Shown: piece by piece, positions 44,462 to 52,970 of the stretch | Layout: each line of letters starts with the position of its first letter | Position numbering within the stretch: the stretch's first letter is position 1 | From: a virus | Length of the DNA stretch: 64,000 nucleotides | Virus record (IMG/VR): IMGVR_UViG_3300045996_002560 | Coordinates: 1 to 64,000 of that record | Direction: 5' to 3' (one strand) | Notes under the pieces: generated by a model | Seen by the model: only the letters and a program-made list of their open reading frames with translations | Database searches by the model: none | Told to the model about the DNA's origin: nothing | Program-made: the position numbers and the translations under genes

Positions 44462-44495
44462 AAAGAAAAGAGCCCGCCCGAAGACGGGCGGGCTC
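44462..44495 (-). terminator. Intrinsic terminator after the major capsid gene
   Basis: GAGCCCGCCCG and CGGGCGGGCTC form a perfect 11-bp stem with a four-base loop. On the minus strand TTTTCTTT follows. It lies 26 bases after the capsid stop and explains why capsid mRNA could be far more abundant than that of the connector genes. Confidence 0.9.
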
Positions 44496-44520
44496 AGGTT
44501 ACACAACCCATCCAGAAGGA

Positions 44521-45708
44521 TTAGGCGCCGAAGTCGTACACCGAGCGGGTGTCACCGAACACCAGACGGTAGCCAACATTCTCAGTCTTGTAGTAGGTGA
44601 TCGTCTGGTTGCTGATCGAGGTCTCGCTCTCGTTGATCATCGAGCCCGACTCCACCAGCTCCTCCAGCGTATCCGCCTTCGAGTAGCCAACCAGCTTGTT
44701 CGCCGTCATCGTGCTCGACAGGGCGAAGTTGACAGCGCCGGTCAGGAGCGGAGCGCCACCCAGGGCGAAGCCGGCGCGACCAACATTGTCGGCCTCGGCG
44801 GTCACGCTGGACGACGTGGGCATCCACAGGAGCAGCCACTGGATGTAGGCATCCCAGTTGCCAACCACCGTGTCGATCGGCAGGCCGAGCTTCGCGCGCG
44901 ACACCAGCCACATGATCAGAGCGGTGCGGTTGATCGCGCCGTTGGTGGTGCCGGAGACGAAGGACGACTGGTTCACCTCAGGGGCAGCCGCATGAACGCT
45001 ATCACCGTTGACCAGCAGGCTGGTGGCAACACTCACCTTGCTGATCTCGATCTCGCGCTGCGAGCGGGCAGCGTAGGGGGTGAGCAGGTCGATACGAGCG
45101 CGACGGGCGAACTCGTAGGTGGTACGGTAGCCCATACCATGCTTCCAGATCCCCACGGTGTTGCCCGAGGTGCGGATCGACCTAACCGGGATGCGAGCAC
45201 CCTCGGCAATAGGCTGCGCCACCTTGTAGTCCGCAGCGGCATCGTCAACCACGGTCGAGATCATCTCGACGCCGTTGATCGTGCGCGAGGAGCCGACAAG
45301 AGCCGCCGCCTGCTCAATCTGATCCTGACGGTACGCCCACTTGACCATGTCGTCCACAACCTCGGGGAACATGGCGCGGGTGCCGGGGAAGGTCTGGAAG
45401 GTCTCAGAAGCCGCCTCCATGACCACGCCGTGCTCGAACTGGTTGCGAGTCGGCAGGTTCAGGTAGGCAAGGCTCGCCTCGAACCCATTGAGGAACTGGC
45501 CGTTGTCGACATACTTCTCCTTGGTCTCGGAGAGGCGGGGGTCGATCGCCAGGATGAGGTAATCACGCAGGCCCAGATTGGCCTCGCGGGCTTCAGCAAC
45601 CAGCTTCATGCCCGCTTCCGCCGACGCGCCGGGGCTGTTGCTCTTCAAAGCGCCGAGGAGAGTCTCAGGCGACTTGCGGTTCTCAGAGATTTGAGTAAGA
45701 CGGGCCAT
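44521..45708 (-). CDS. Major capsid protein
   Basis: A 395-residue protein placed after protease and decoration protein genes, as in lambda-like head modules. It begins with a charged helical arm (LTQISENRKSPETLLGALK) and has long extended segments such as FPEVVDDMVKWAYRQDQIEQA. An HK97 fold is expected, though sequence alone does not prove it. The following terminator supports high expression. Confidence 0.85.
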   Translation of the reverse strand: MARLTQISENRKSPETLLGALKSNSPGASAEAGMKLVAEAREANLGLRDYLILAIDPRLSETKEKYVDNGQFLNGFEASLAYLNLPTRNQFEHGVVMEAASETFQTFPGTRAMFPEVVDDMVKWAYRQDQIEQAAALVGSSRTINGVEMISTVVDDAAADYKVAQPIAEGARIPVRSIRTSGNTVGIWKHGMGYRTTYEFARRARIDLLTPYAARSQREIEISKVSVATSLLVNGDSVHAAAPEVNQSSFVSGTTNGAINRTALIMWLVSRAKLGLPIDTVVGNWDAYIQWLLLWMPTSSSVTAEADNVGRAGFALGGAPLLTGAVNFALSSTMTANKLVGYSKADTLEELVESGSMINESETSISNQTITYYKTENVGYRLVFGDTRSVYDFGA

Positions 45709-45719
45709 ATTATTTTTCC

Positions 45720-46145
45720 TTAGACCTTGACAACAATTGCGTAGGTGCCGTCGATCTCCGCGACGAAGTTATCGTTGAGATCGGGGGTGGCGACCGTGGA
45801 GACCACGCGGGCCTTCACCTCGCCGGAACCAGCGCCGACCACCGTGCTACCAACCACAACCGCCTCGGCACCGGTGAGACCGGTCTTGACGGGGAGGCGC
45901 TGAAGGAACTTCAGCGAGACGGCGCCGACCTTGATGCCCTCCTGCTCACGATCCTCGAACGTCTCCAGACGCCCGATGATACGATCGTTGTCAGCAGCGA
46001 GCTTGACGGTGTTGGCAGTGGTACCATCCAGCGAAACAGCCTTGCCAACATCAGCGGCGACGATTGCCGAGTTCAGGAGGAAGGTGAAGTTGAAATCTTC
46101 GAGGAAGTAACCACGGAGAGAAACCGGGAAGCCAATGTTAGCCAT
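45720..46145 (-). CDS. Capsid decoration protein
   Basis: A 141-residue, Gly/Val-rich beta protein (VKLAADNDRIIGRLETFEDRE, VKTGLTGAEAVVVGSTVVG) of the type that coats capsids, between protease and capsid genes where lambda gpD lies. Its sequence pattern is nearer to DUF2190-type proteins than to gpD. Eleven bases separate it from the capsid gene. Confidence 0.75.
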   Translation of the reverse strand: MANIGFPVSLRGYFLEDFNFTFLLNSAIVAADVGKAVSLDGTTANTVKLAADNDRIIGRLETFEDREQEGIKVGAVSLKFLQRLPVKTGLTGAEAVVVGSTVVGAGSGEVKARVVSTVATPDLNDNFVAEIDGTYAIVVKV

Positions 46146-46150
46146 TTGTA

Positions 46151-46579
46151 TTAACCCTTCTTACTGCGATATGCACTGGCGGTGGTGCTGGTCATGGTGG
46201 ACTTGAGGTCCGCAGCGGCAACCGCCTTGCCGCCCAGGGGGATGATCGACTTGAGCGCGGCCTGACTGTCCAGAACCACCTTGATGTGGTCGGCGAGGGA
46301 AGCCTCGTTCACGAAGGCCACACCGCTCAGGGGGGCGAACACCTGGGCCTGACCCTTGATGAAACCAGTGGCCTCGTTCAGTTGGGCCTTCAGCTCGTCA
46401 ACCGCGGGGTCCTTGGCACCCTTCAGCGCCTCAACCTCAGCCTGCGCAGCGTCAAGAGCGGCCTGAAGCTCCGTCACCTGAGCCTTCAAGGTGGCCATCT
46501 CGTTCTCAGCCAGCTTCAGGGACACCTTGGTGTCCGTAAACTGCACGATCAGGTCGCCAAGCTCAATCGTATCCGCCAT
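46151..46579 (-). CDS. Possible internally initiated scaffold protein
   Basis: Inside the protease gene an AAGGA precedes in-frame ATG codons at 46588 and 46579 (residues 227 and 230). Initiation at 46579 would give a 142-residue protein consisting of just the coiled-coil region. This mirrors Nu3 inside lambda C. The evidence is the ribosome-binding site, the domain boundary and precedent. Confidence 0.4.
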   Translation of the reverse strand: MADTIELGDLIVQFTDTKVSLKLAENEMATLKAQVTELQAALDAAQAEVEALKGAKDPAVDELKAQLNEATGFIKGQAQVFAPLSGVAFVNEASLADHIKVVLDSQAALKSIIPLGGKAVAAADLKSTMTSTTASAYRSKKG

Positions 46580-47266
46580 TACATTCATTTCCTTGTTGGA
46601 CAATCTCAGTATCACACTGCACGGGTCGATACCGGAAGCGGCAAGGCGATGGTTGTTGTCGAATACACTGGTAGATTTCGAATGTATTCTGGCCTTTTGA
46701 GCCCCACCGGTGTTGACCAGGGACAGTTCGGTCCAGCGGTCCAACCCCACCATAACTCCGTGAGTATTACCAACACCTAATTGGTGTTCGTTCGCGCAAG
46801 TTCCAGAGTAAATGTTATCGAAAGTGCTTTCCCCACCGAAAAAATCCCAACCGCAGTCACTGCACAAGAGCTTCTCGGAGAGAATGGACACACTAACCTG
46901 GTCCACGGTACCACTATCGATCAGCTCAATTTCATCTGTTGCCGACTTCGGCAGGAAAAAAAGCACCCGGAGTTCCGAAACTCCATTCTTCGTAAACACG
47001 TCGCCCGAAAACACGCGCCCTGCGGGCAGGGTGTCGGAGTAGTGCATGACATGCAAGGGCAGGCTTTCCTGATTTACCTGCGCTGCCATCGCTTGCAGCA
47101 CGTCAACTCCAGCAGTAGCCTTCATGAACAGAGGATGACGCTTACGTAGCGGCATCGTGTTCAGAGCAGTAGCCTCGTAGATCACCAGATCGTCGAGGTT
47201 AACATCATCCCCAACGGCAGCCTTCAGTCTGGCAGTTATCTCTGGCGTCTTACTAATCTGCTTCAC
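46151..47266 (-). CDS. Prohead protease with scaffold-like C-terminal region
   Basis: A 371-residue protein. The first half has an HK97-type (S78) protease pattern: LHVMHYSDTLPAGRVF near 71-86 (catalytic His) and VDQVSVSILS near 121-130 (Ser). Four Cys/His residues at 135-161 (CSDCGW...CANEH) look like an inserted zinc-binding loop. From about 230 the protein is a coiled coil (LKLAENEMATLKAQVTELQ) like scaffolding. One polypeptide thus may carry both protease and scaffold, as in lambda C/Nu3. Confidence 0.75.
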   Translation of the reverse strand: MKQISKTPEITARLKAAVGDDVNLDDLVIYEATALNTMPLRKRHPLFMKATAGVDVLQAMAAQVNQESLPLHVMHYSDTLPAGRVFSGDVFTKNGVSELRVLFFLPKSATDEIELIDSGTVDQVSVSILSEKLLCSDCGWDFFGGESTFDNIYSGTCANEHQLGVGNTHGVMVGLDRWTELSLVNTGGAQKARIHSKSTSVFDNNHRLAASGIDPCSVILRLSNKEMNVMADTIELGDLIVQFTDTKVSLKLAENEMATLKAQVTELQAALDAAQAEVEALKGAKDPAVDELKAQLNEATGFIKGQAQVFAPLSGVAFVNEASLADHIKVVLDSQAALKSIIPLGGKAVAAADLKSTMTSTTASAYRSKKG

Positions 47267-47328
47267 GGTGTATATTTCATAGTGAATTCTAATAGATCAA
47301 GTGGTGTACAGGATGTAAAGTGCGGCGT

Positions 47329-47733
47329 TCATGCAAGTTTTACCGGTGACCGTGCGGTGCTCGGCATCCCTGTGCGTCTCGGATGGAACACCGGACATTC
47401 ACCGCGGTCTGACAGCGGGCATTGCAGCTTCTGCAACAGATCAAAGGCACCCTGAAGAGCACTCAATTCCTTCTCAACTTCCCGAAGGATCTTGGTGTTG
47501 TGGTTGACTTCACCACGAAGCGCATAGTTTTCGCCTCTCAGCTCTTCACGCTGTCTTTCCGCCATGTCGTAGATGTCGCGAACCGTCTTGTCGCCCAACG
47601 CCTCGAGGTCAATCTTGTCCTTCTTACGGGCCACCCGATAGGTGATGAGACCAGCGAAGATGCCACCGATCGTGGTGGCCAGGGTGCCAGCTAGAGCCAA
47701 CCCGCCCGGAGAAAACAGAAGTTCAATGGACAC
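47329..47733 (-). CDS. Membrane-anchored coiled-coil protein
   Basis: A 134-residue protein from the GTG at 47733 with GGGAGG six bases upstream. One membrane helix near 11-33 is followed by a long charged coiled coil (about 45-100) and a Cys-containing tail. It could pass for a spanin-like or holin-associated protein, but a spanin pair already exists at 22.7-23.3 kb. It is the last gene of a three-gene membrane cassette. Confidence 0.62.
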   Translation of the reverse strand: MSIELLFSPGGLALAGTLATTIGGIFAGLITYRVARKKDKIDLEALGDKTVRDIYDMAERQREELRGENYALRGEVNHNTKILREVEKELSALQGAFDLLQKLQCPLSDRGECPVFHPRRTGMPSTARSPVKLA

Positions 47734-48220
47734 GTCCAACCTCCCAGGAAATCAACATCAGGGAGGTCATGCTTAACGTGGCGAAGGAGCCGTATTGCCA
47801 CGGAGCCAGTGCGTCAGGAACCGCGGCGGTGGTGAACGTCAAAAAGCTCCAGAACAGAAGCGCCGTCGCCGTAGCACCGAAGCGCCAGTGACCCCCAAAG
47901 CGAAGCGACAGTAGGTGAGCAAGCGCCAGGGATATCAGAGCGGCCGCCCAGACAGGCTGAGGGAGAATGGACAGCAGCATGTCAAAAACAAGACTTGAGT
48001 TACGCTCCATCAAGCCAGGGGTCACCGCCAAGCCGAGCCCCATGGCCAGCGATATGACCCCGAGGCAACACTCGAACGCAGGGACGCAAAGAATCGCCAT
48101 CCGGCACAACCGGCACGGCCGCGGGCTGTTGCCCAGGTTCCAGACCGAAAGCAGCGGTCGGAACGTGAAGGCAATCGCCGTTCCACCAGCGAGGGACAAC
48201 AACAATACATACCAGATCAT
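47723..48220 (-). CDS. Polytopic membrane protein with Cys cluster
   Basis: A 165-residue protein with about four to five hydrophobic segments (about 2-20, 38-66, 78-105, 118-135, 145-160). Residues 34-54 contain five Cys in CRLCRMAILCVPAFECC, a candidate metal or disulfide site near the first helices. The start overlaps the stop of the ETR1-like gene by 4 bases, suggesting they act together. No known family recognised. Confidence 0.6.
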   Translation of the reverse strand: MIWYVLLLSLAGGTAIAFTFRPLLSVWNLGNSPRPCRLCRMAILCVPAFECCLGVISLAMGLGLAVTPGLMERNSSLVFDMLLSILPQPVWAAALISLALAHLLSLRFGGHWRFGATATALLFWSFLTFTTAAVPDALAPWQYGSFATLSMTSLMLISWEVGRVH

Positions 48221-48570
48221 GTGCTCTCAAACCTTGACCGAGCCCGCCAGAATGCAATAGCCGTCAAGATCGAGACCAGAGCCATGATGGTGACGATTAA
48301 CGCGAGGAGATAATATGACCAGGTGCCCACGAACATAGAGAGCACCATTGCGAAGTGTGCCAGCCCACAGGCGACCACGAATATTTGGATCAACCGTGTG
48401 CGAGAGCGGGTCACGCCCAGCTGCTTGGACGCCAACTGAGTCAGCGACATGGGAATAACCAGATAGGCGATGCCTGTCAGCACGTGGCCAATGGCCAGCA
48501 CCCAAACGAGTGCTGGATCGGCGTAGAGACACATAACGTGCGGTGCAAGATCAGCTATGTGGTTCATCAT
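48217..48570 (-). CDS. Ethylene-receptor-like (ETR1-type) membrane domain protein
   Basis: A 117-residue protein with three or four membrane helices. The N-terminal PHVMC, then LTGIAYLVIPMSL and FVVACGLAHFAM follow the pattern of the ethylene-binding domain of ETR1 and bacterial relatives (PHG-x-C, AY-x-x-IP-x-x-L, CG-x-x-H). The copper ligands Cys65 and His69 of ETR1 correspond to C68 and H72, and Tyr32 to Y36; the position of Asp25 holds His (H29). No kinase, GAF or other output domain follows. Known bacterial examples are parts of sensor kinases, so a stand-alone phage version is unusual. Assignment by eye. Confidence 0.6.
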   Translation of the reverse strand: MMNHIADLAPHVMCLYADPALVWVLAIGHVLTGIAYLVIPMSLTQLASKQLGVTRSRTRLIQIFVVACGLAHFAMVLSMFVGTWSYYLLALIVTIMALVSILTAIAFWRARSRFEST

Positions 48571-48592
48571 TAAGCCAGTATGTAGTGGCGGT

Positions 48593-48649
48593 TCAATCTA
48601 AACCAAGGGTTATAATCAAACGTCTATTGAGCTGCGTGAAGGTGGTCAC
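48593..48649 (-). pseudogene. Tailspike gene fragment (5' end only)
   Basis: The sequence from about 48662 to 48625 repeats the ribosome-binding site, GTG start and first eight codons (MTTFTQLN) of the tailspike genes at 22713 and 50651, then diverges and stops after 18 codons. It lies just past the 3' end of the 48666-50651 gene. It looks like the remnant of a second tailspike cassette, lost or replaced by recombination. Confidence 0.8.
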
Positions 48650-48665
48650 TTGTTTTCCTTGAGCA

Positions 48666-50651
48666 TCAAAGCGGGGAGACACCAACCACGCCGGCCGAGA
48701 ACGTCACGGTGGCGCCGAGCCGGTTGACGAACATGACGGTGCCGGCATTGGTCGTGCTGACCAGGAACTCGCCGGCCGAGCCGCTGGCGCTGCTGATCGT
48801 GCCGGTGAGCAGGTTGAAGTCCGCATGCTCCGAGATTGCCCCGATGGACGGCGTGCCCACCGTCTTGCAGGCAACAACCGCCTGCCGGATTGTCCCGGCA
48901 TGCACGGCCACCAGCAAAGTGAAGTAGTCGACCGGAGGGCGGAAGATCACCGTGGCGTTGTTGGCGACCGATCGAGTGATGTAGGTGTTGCTTTCGATCA
49001 GCCTGCCATTGCTCTGACAGCCGATCTGGAAACGGGTCGAGCGCGCGACGTTCTCCAGCGGCTCGACATGTCCGCTCGGCCAAATGGTGAAGTCTTCGAG
49101 GAAGTCGGTGCCGTTGTGTGCCGTGAACTCAACTGCGTACTTGCCATAGGCGACCGACTGGCCACTGTCGGCGCGAACGACATAGCCGGTGATACCCGTG
49201 CCGGCGACTAGGCAGCTTGCCCGGATCTTGAGTGGGCCGTGCATGTGGTTATGCCGGCTGGGCGAGGCGTTGGTGTTGTAGCCGCCGTAGAACTCGTGAT
49301 TGACCCAATGCCGCAGCTCGTACATGTCGGCATTGATCTTCAGATCGCAGAAGCGGGCCGTGCCGCGCCAGACATCATGTCGGCCTGTCGAATTGCGCAC
49401 GCGGACATTGCCGACCACGCCATAGGCGGCATTCGAGCAGATCGGCGCGAAGCCGTCCGTGACCGTTGTTGGCTTGCCGCAATCGATCAGATTGACATTG
49501 CTCAGCGAGATTTCGGAAACGGTGCCCTCGGCTACCGGATCGGCCGAGAACTCACCCCAGAGCAGCAGACCAGCCCACTCCGAGCCTTGCACCACCACGT
49601 TGGAGATCAGGCAGCCATTGGTGTAGGCGTCGTTGCTGGTGCCGCCCTCATAGGTGATGCCAATATCGGCATTCTCGATGAACAGCCCATCAACGATGTT
49701 GCGCCGCGGGCCGCTCTGGAGCGAGACGCCCTTGCCGCCGCCGCGACCGATGTCCGAGACGCTCGACAGCAGCGCCGCGAGATGCGCGCCACCGTGTCGG
49801 ACATTGCAGATCTTCAGCCCGCCGCCGATGAACAGGCGATAGCCGGCGCCGCCAAGATCGGAGCGACCCGAGGCGCCGATCGCGTTGCAGTTGCCGATGA
49901 AGTTGGCGTCCAGCGTGCCATGGCCGAACACGGCGACATCGACATCGGAGCGGATGCGGACCAGTCCGCCCTCGTCATCGTCGTTCGCCGCGATCAGGTT
50001 GCCCTCGACCTGCAAGGACACGTAGTCCTCCAGGTCGATCTGCACGTCGGCCAGGAGCGTGAACCCGGCGGGCAGCAACAGGAGCTGCTTCTCTTGCCGC
50101 GCCGTGGCGCGCGCCGTTGCCCAGTCGATCATGTCCTGGATGGCACCGCTGGCGCAAGGGCCAACCAGCACATCACCAGCCGTGACCGTGGTGAAGGCAG
50201 CGGCACTCAACTCGACCGTCGTGGCGTTAGTGACGCTAGCGATCGTCGCCGCATGCGTGGTGGCGCCACCGACGCTGAATGTGAAGCTGCGCCCCGCCCC
50301 GGCGATCGTCACCCGCTTGCCGACATCAGCCGACGTGAACGAGGCGCCCGTGACGACAAGCGTCGCATCGGCAGCCGTGATCGCACCCGCCGCCGCGAAC
50401 TTTTGAACGGCGGCCAGCTCCTCGTAATCGAACGGGGTCACCGCGTAGTCGGTGAGCTTGTCGGCCAAGGTGCGAGCACGGGGACGCCCCAAGGCTTCAT
50501 CAGCCGCAAGAGTTAACCCCCCGCCCAGCGTCTCCCGATTAACCTTCCCACTACCACGGGTGCGGCTATCGAAGCTGATCAGAGCGTCAGAGGGCAGATC
50601 ATCGTATTCGAGACCGGCGGTTTCTCTGTTGAGCTGAACGAAGGTGGTCAC
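48666..50651 (-). CDS. Tailspike-like protein 2, beta-helix
   Basis: A 661-residue protein. Residues 1-40 match the anchor of tailspike 1 (DDLPSDALISFDSRTRGSGK). About 75-150 is a small beta domain (GAITAADATLVVTGASFTSADVGK). A right-handed beta-helix with a pectate-lyase-like pattern follows (SGAIQDMIDWATARATARQE; VDGLFIENADIGITYEGG). The C-terminal 100 residues form a compact strand-rich trimer-like end. Expected role is binding or degrading host surface glycan. GTG start with GGAAAACAA upstream. Confidence 0.82.
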   Translation of the reverse strand: MTTFVQLNRETAGLEYDDLPSDALISFDSRTRGSGKVNRETLGGGLTLAADEALGRPRARTLADKLTDYAVTPFDYEELAAVQKFAAAGAITAADATLVVTGASFTSADVGKRVTIAGAGRSFTFSVGGATTHAATIASVTNATTVELSAAAFTTVTAGDVLVGPCASGAIQDMIDWATARATARQEKQLLLLPAGFTLLADVQIDLEDYVSLQVEGNLIAANDDDEGGLVRIRSDVDVAVFGHGTLDANFIGNCNAIGASGRSDLGGAGYRLFIGGGLKICNVRHGGAHLAALLSSVSDIGRGGGKGVSLQSGPRRNIVDGLFIENADIGITYEGGTSNDAYTNGCLISNVVVQGSEWAGLLLWGEFSADPVAEGTVSEISLSNVNLIDCGKPTTVTDGFAPICSNAAYGVVGNVRVRNSTGRHDVWRGTARFCDLKINADMYELRHWVNHEFYGGYNTNASPSRHNHMHGPLKIRASCLVAGTGITGYVVRADSGQSVAYGKYAVEFTAHNGTDFLEDFTIWPSGHVEPLENVARSTRFQIGCQSNGRLIESNTYITRSVANNATVIFRPPVDYFTLLVAVHAGTIRQAVVACKTVGTPSIGAISEHADFNLLTGTISSASGSAGEFLVSTTNAGTVMFVNRLGATVTFSAGVVGVSPL

Positions 50652-50665
50652 TTGTTTTCCTCTCG

Positions 50666-52648
50666 TTAAGCCGCCAGGGCGCCGGTCGATTTGAACACAG
50701 GCGGGCTCCAGCTGACCGCCAACCCCGACCCGCTGGCCGTGGTGGCAACGGCAAGGGTGACGGTGCTGCCCGAGATCGCCACGATTTTGCGCGCGGTCGC
50801 GTCGCCGCTAATCAGAAGGTATTGGCCCTTGCGCAGCAGAGTCGTGCTGCTGACCGATGTCAGGCTGGTGCTGGCCGCGGCTGTGGCTGTGATCGCCAGC
50901 GTGCCGACCGTGCCGGGCTCCGTGCAGATCGACTTCCAGTTCGATCCAGCGCTGGGCTCGGCCAGCTGGATCTCCTCGCCGCGCTCAAAGCTCAGCGCGG
51001 TTGCGGTCGGCGTCAAGGAAGACACGAGCCCCTTGGTCGAGGCGCCGATATTAATGTTCTTGGTGTTGGCGCTGTTCGAGCTGAAATACTGCGGTCCCAC
51101 AACTGTCCGCGTACCAGCCTCATTGAGGCCATAGCGATGCCGGCGCGAGCCGCTGTCCGTGCCGGAGAAGAAATTGCCGACGATGATATTCTCGACACCG
51201 GTGTTGCGAATGCCGTCATAGGTCGCGACACTGTCGCCAGAGTTCTGGCCGATCAGGTTGCCGGTCACGATGTTGCGCAAGCTGGCGGTGGCCAAGTCGA
51301 TACCGTCGCGCTCCATGCCGGTGATGTTGTTGCCTTGGATCAGGCAGTTCGCGCACTCGACATAGATGCCCTTGCCGTTGGTGTCCTGGTCGAACCCAGT
51401 GATCGTGTTGTTCTGGCAGGAGCCGCCGCTGTCCTCGCCCGATGCCGCGGCCAGGAGATTGATCACCCCCATGTACGAGTCGGCCGAGTGCCCCCCCTCG
51501 CAATTGTAGATGTTGTTCTCGCTGATACGGCTGCGCTTAGTGGTGCCAACGTAGAACCTGACGACCTGATCGGCCTGGTTCTGCTGCACCTGATGACCAT
51601 AGTCGTAGGTGCCGCTATCCGTGCCGGGGTCGATCCAGATGCACGAGGCGATGCTGTCCTCTGACTTGATCGAATAGGTGGTCGTCGCATCCGGCGTGAC
51701 CGTCCAGGCATCCTTGACCGTCGCTACCTTGGTCGTCGCGTTGTTCGCGGTGATGACACCCACCTGACCCGAACCAGTTCCGCCGGTCAGCGTGATGATC
51801 CGGCCCTTGTAGAGGTCCGTCGTGCCAGCGTTGTCTGAAGCCAAAGTGATCGTGCTGGCAGCACCAGCTTGTGCGGTGCCAGTGACCGCCGTCACGTGCA
51901 GGCCGCCGCCGGAGCTGTGGAAGCGGTTGCTGTAGATCCGCTCGCCGCGCTGCGTGTCAGAATTGCCAGCGTTCGCGGAGGTGGCCGCGGGCTCGACATA
52001 GACACCCTGCACGCACCCCGCATGGATGTTCCACGAGTATTCCCAATTGCGGGCGCGGACATCCAAGGAGCGATAGAGCCCGAAAAACGCGCAGCGGCTG
52101 ATCCAGCCGTCCCAGTCGGCGTTGTCGTTTGTGCGGCGGATCTTGACGCCGATGCAGGTGCCACCTTGGCCAGCGTTGAAGATGTCGCCGTCGCCGTAGA
52201 GCTGCATGCCCCAGAGTGAGAAGTTCTTGTACTCGGAAAAGATCAGGTTTTTGCCGGCTTCGACGCAACGTAGCTGTGGCAGCCGGAACCCCTGCTCACC
52301 AATCAAGGTGATGTCGGCGCGCGGGATAACGAGGCAGTTGCCGTCATTGTCGTCATCTGAGATCGAATAGAAATACTTCGGCCAGGAAACGAGGTTGTTG
52401 GCGGCTGGCGGCGGAAAGTACAGCGAGCCATATTGTGGAACCTGATCGAGTGCCGCCTGAATGCCAGCTGTGCTGTCGTTTGCGCCGGTCTCGTCAACAT
52501 CGAAGTCGCGGATATCGACCCGCATCCCGCCGGCCGATATCTTGTCCAAGATGGATCGAGAGATCTGCCCCGTAGCCGCATCGGCAGAGATCGACAGCGC
52601 CGTTGAGCTTAAATCAACCGGTGAGGGGAAGGAGATACGCTTGCCCAT
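50666..52648 (-). CDS. Tailspike-like protein 3, beta-helix
   Basis: A 660-residue protein with its own N-terminus (MGKRISFPSPVDLSSTALS), not the shared anchor. A beta-helix begins with VDETGANDSTAGIQAALDQV near 50-70, the typical start of pectate-lyase-like depolymerases, and contains short repeats like TGNLIGQNSGDSVATYDGI. A loop with TLTGGTGSGQVGVITANN suggests an inserted beta domain. A site at the C-terminus (TSVSSTTLLRKGQYLLISG) is a further beta fold. It may be attached to the virion through the small protein at 52648-52968. Confidence 0.8.
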   Translation of the reverse strand: MGKRISFPSPVDLSSTALSISADAATGQISRSILDKISAGGMRVDIRDFDVDETGANDSTAGIQAALDQVPQYGSLYFPPPAANNLVSWPKYFYSISDDDNDGNCLVIPRADITLIGEQGFRLPQLRCVEAGKNLIFSEYKNFSLWGMQLYGDGDIFNAGQGGTCIGVKIRRTNDNADWDGWISRCAFFGLYRSLDVRARNWEYSWNIHAGCVQGVYVEPAATSANAGNSDTQRGERIYSNRFHSSGGGLHVTAVTGTAQAGAASTITLASDNAGTTDLYKGRIITLTGGTGSGQVGVITANNATTKVATVKDAWTVTPDATTTYSIKSEDSIASCIWIDPGTDSGTYDYGHQVQQNQADQVVRFYVGTTKRSRISENNIYNCEGGHSADSYMGVINLLAAASGEDSGGSCQNNTITGFDQDTNGKGIYVECANCLIQGNNITGMERDGIDLATASLRNIVTGNLIGQNSGDSVATYDGIRNTGVENIIVGNFFSGTDSGSRRHRYGLNEAGTRTVVGPQYFSSNSANTKNINIGASTKGLVSSLTPTATALSFERGEEIQLAEPSAGSNWKSICTEPGTVGTLAITATAAASTSLTSVSSTTLLRKGQYLLISGDATARKIVAISGSTVTLAVATTASGSGLAVSWSPPVFKSTGALAA

Positions 52649-52968
52649 TACTTGCCCCAGATCACGGTCAGGTCGGGGCTGGTGGCACCGGTCAGGCTCA
52701 GAGCAATGGCGCTGTAGGAGAGAATATCCACGGAGTAGACACGATCCACGTCGAGATCGTCAGCACCATTGATGGTGATCCAGTGGGCATCCGTGGCCAG
52801 AACGGGGGTCTCTTCGTAGCTCACCTGTAGGGCGATGGTGCCGCTGCCCGCCGTGCCCTTAATAGCCACGTCGAAACTGTCACGCACCGAAGGCTTCGCA
52901 TTGGAGCGAAGAAGGACGCGACCATTGTCCTCCAGGGTGGATTCATTGAAATTGGTGGAGGTGGCCAT
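52648..52968 (-). CDS. Small virion-associated beta protein
   Basis: A 106-residue beta-rich protein (GTIALQVSYEETPVLA, YSVDILSYSAIALSLTG) between portal and tailspike 3 genes, overlapping the latter by one base. It resembles small phage proteins that adapt or decorate the head or tail. Function is inferred from place alone. Confidence 0.62.
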   Translation of the reverse strand: MATSTNFNESTLEDNGRVLLRSNAKPSVRDSFDVAIKGTAGSGTIALQVSYEETPVLATDAHWITINGADDLDVDRVYSVDILSYSAIALSLTGATSPDLTVIWGK

Positions 52969-52970
52969 AA

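Noticed and set aside
44326-45723. 465-codon plus-strand frame opposite the major capsid gene
   Set aside because: It runs through the bidirectional-looking terminator stem and the capsid gene, has skewed composition and no ribosome-binding site; capsid order on the minus strand is clear.
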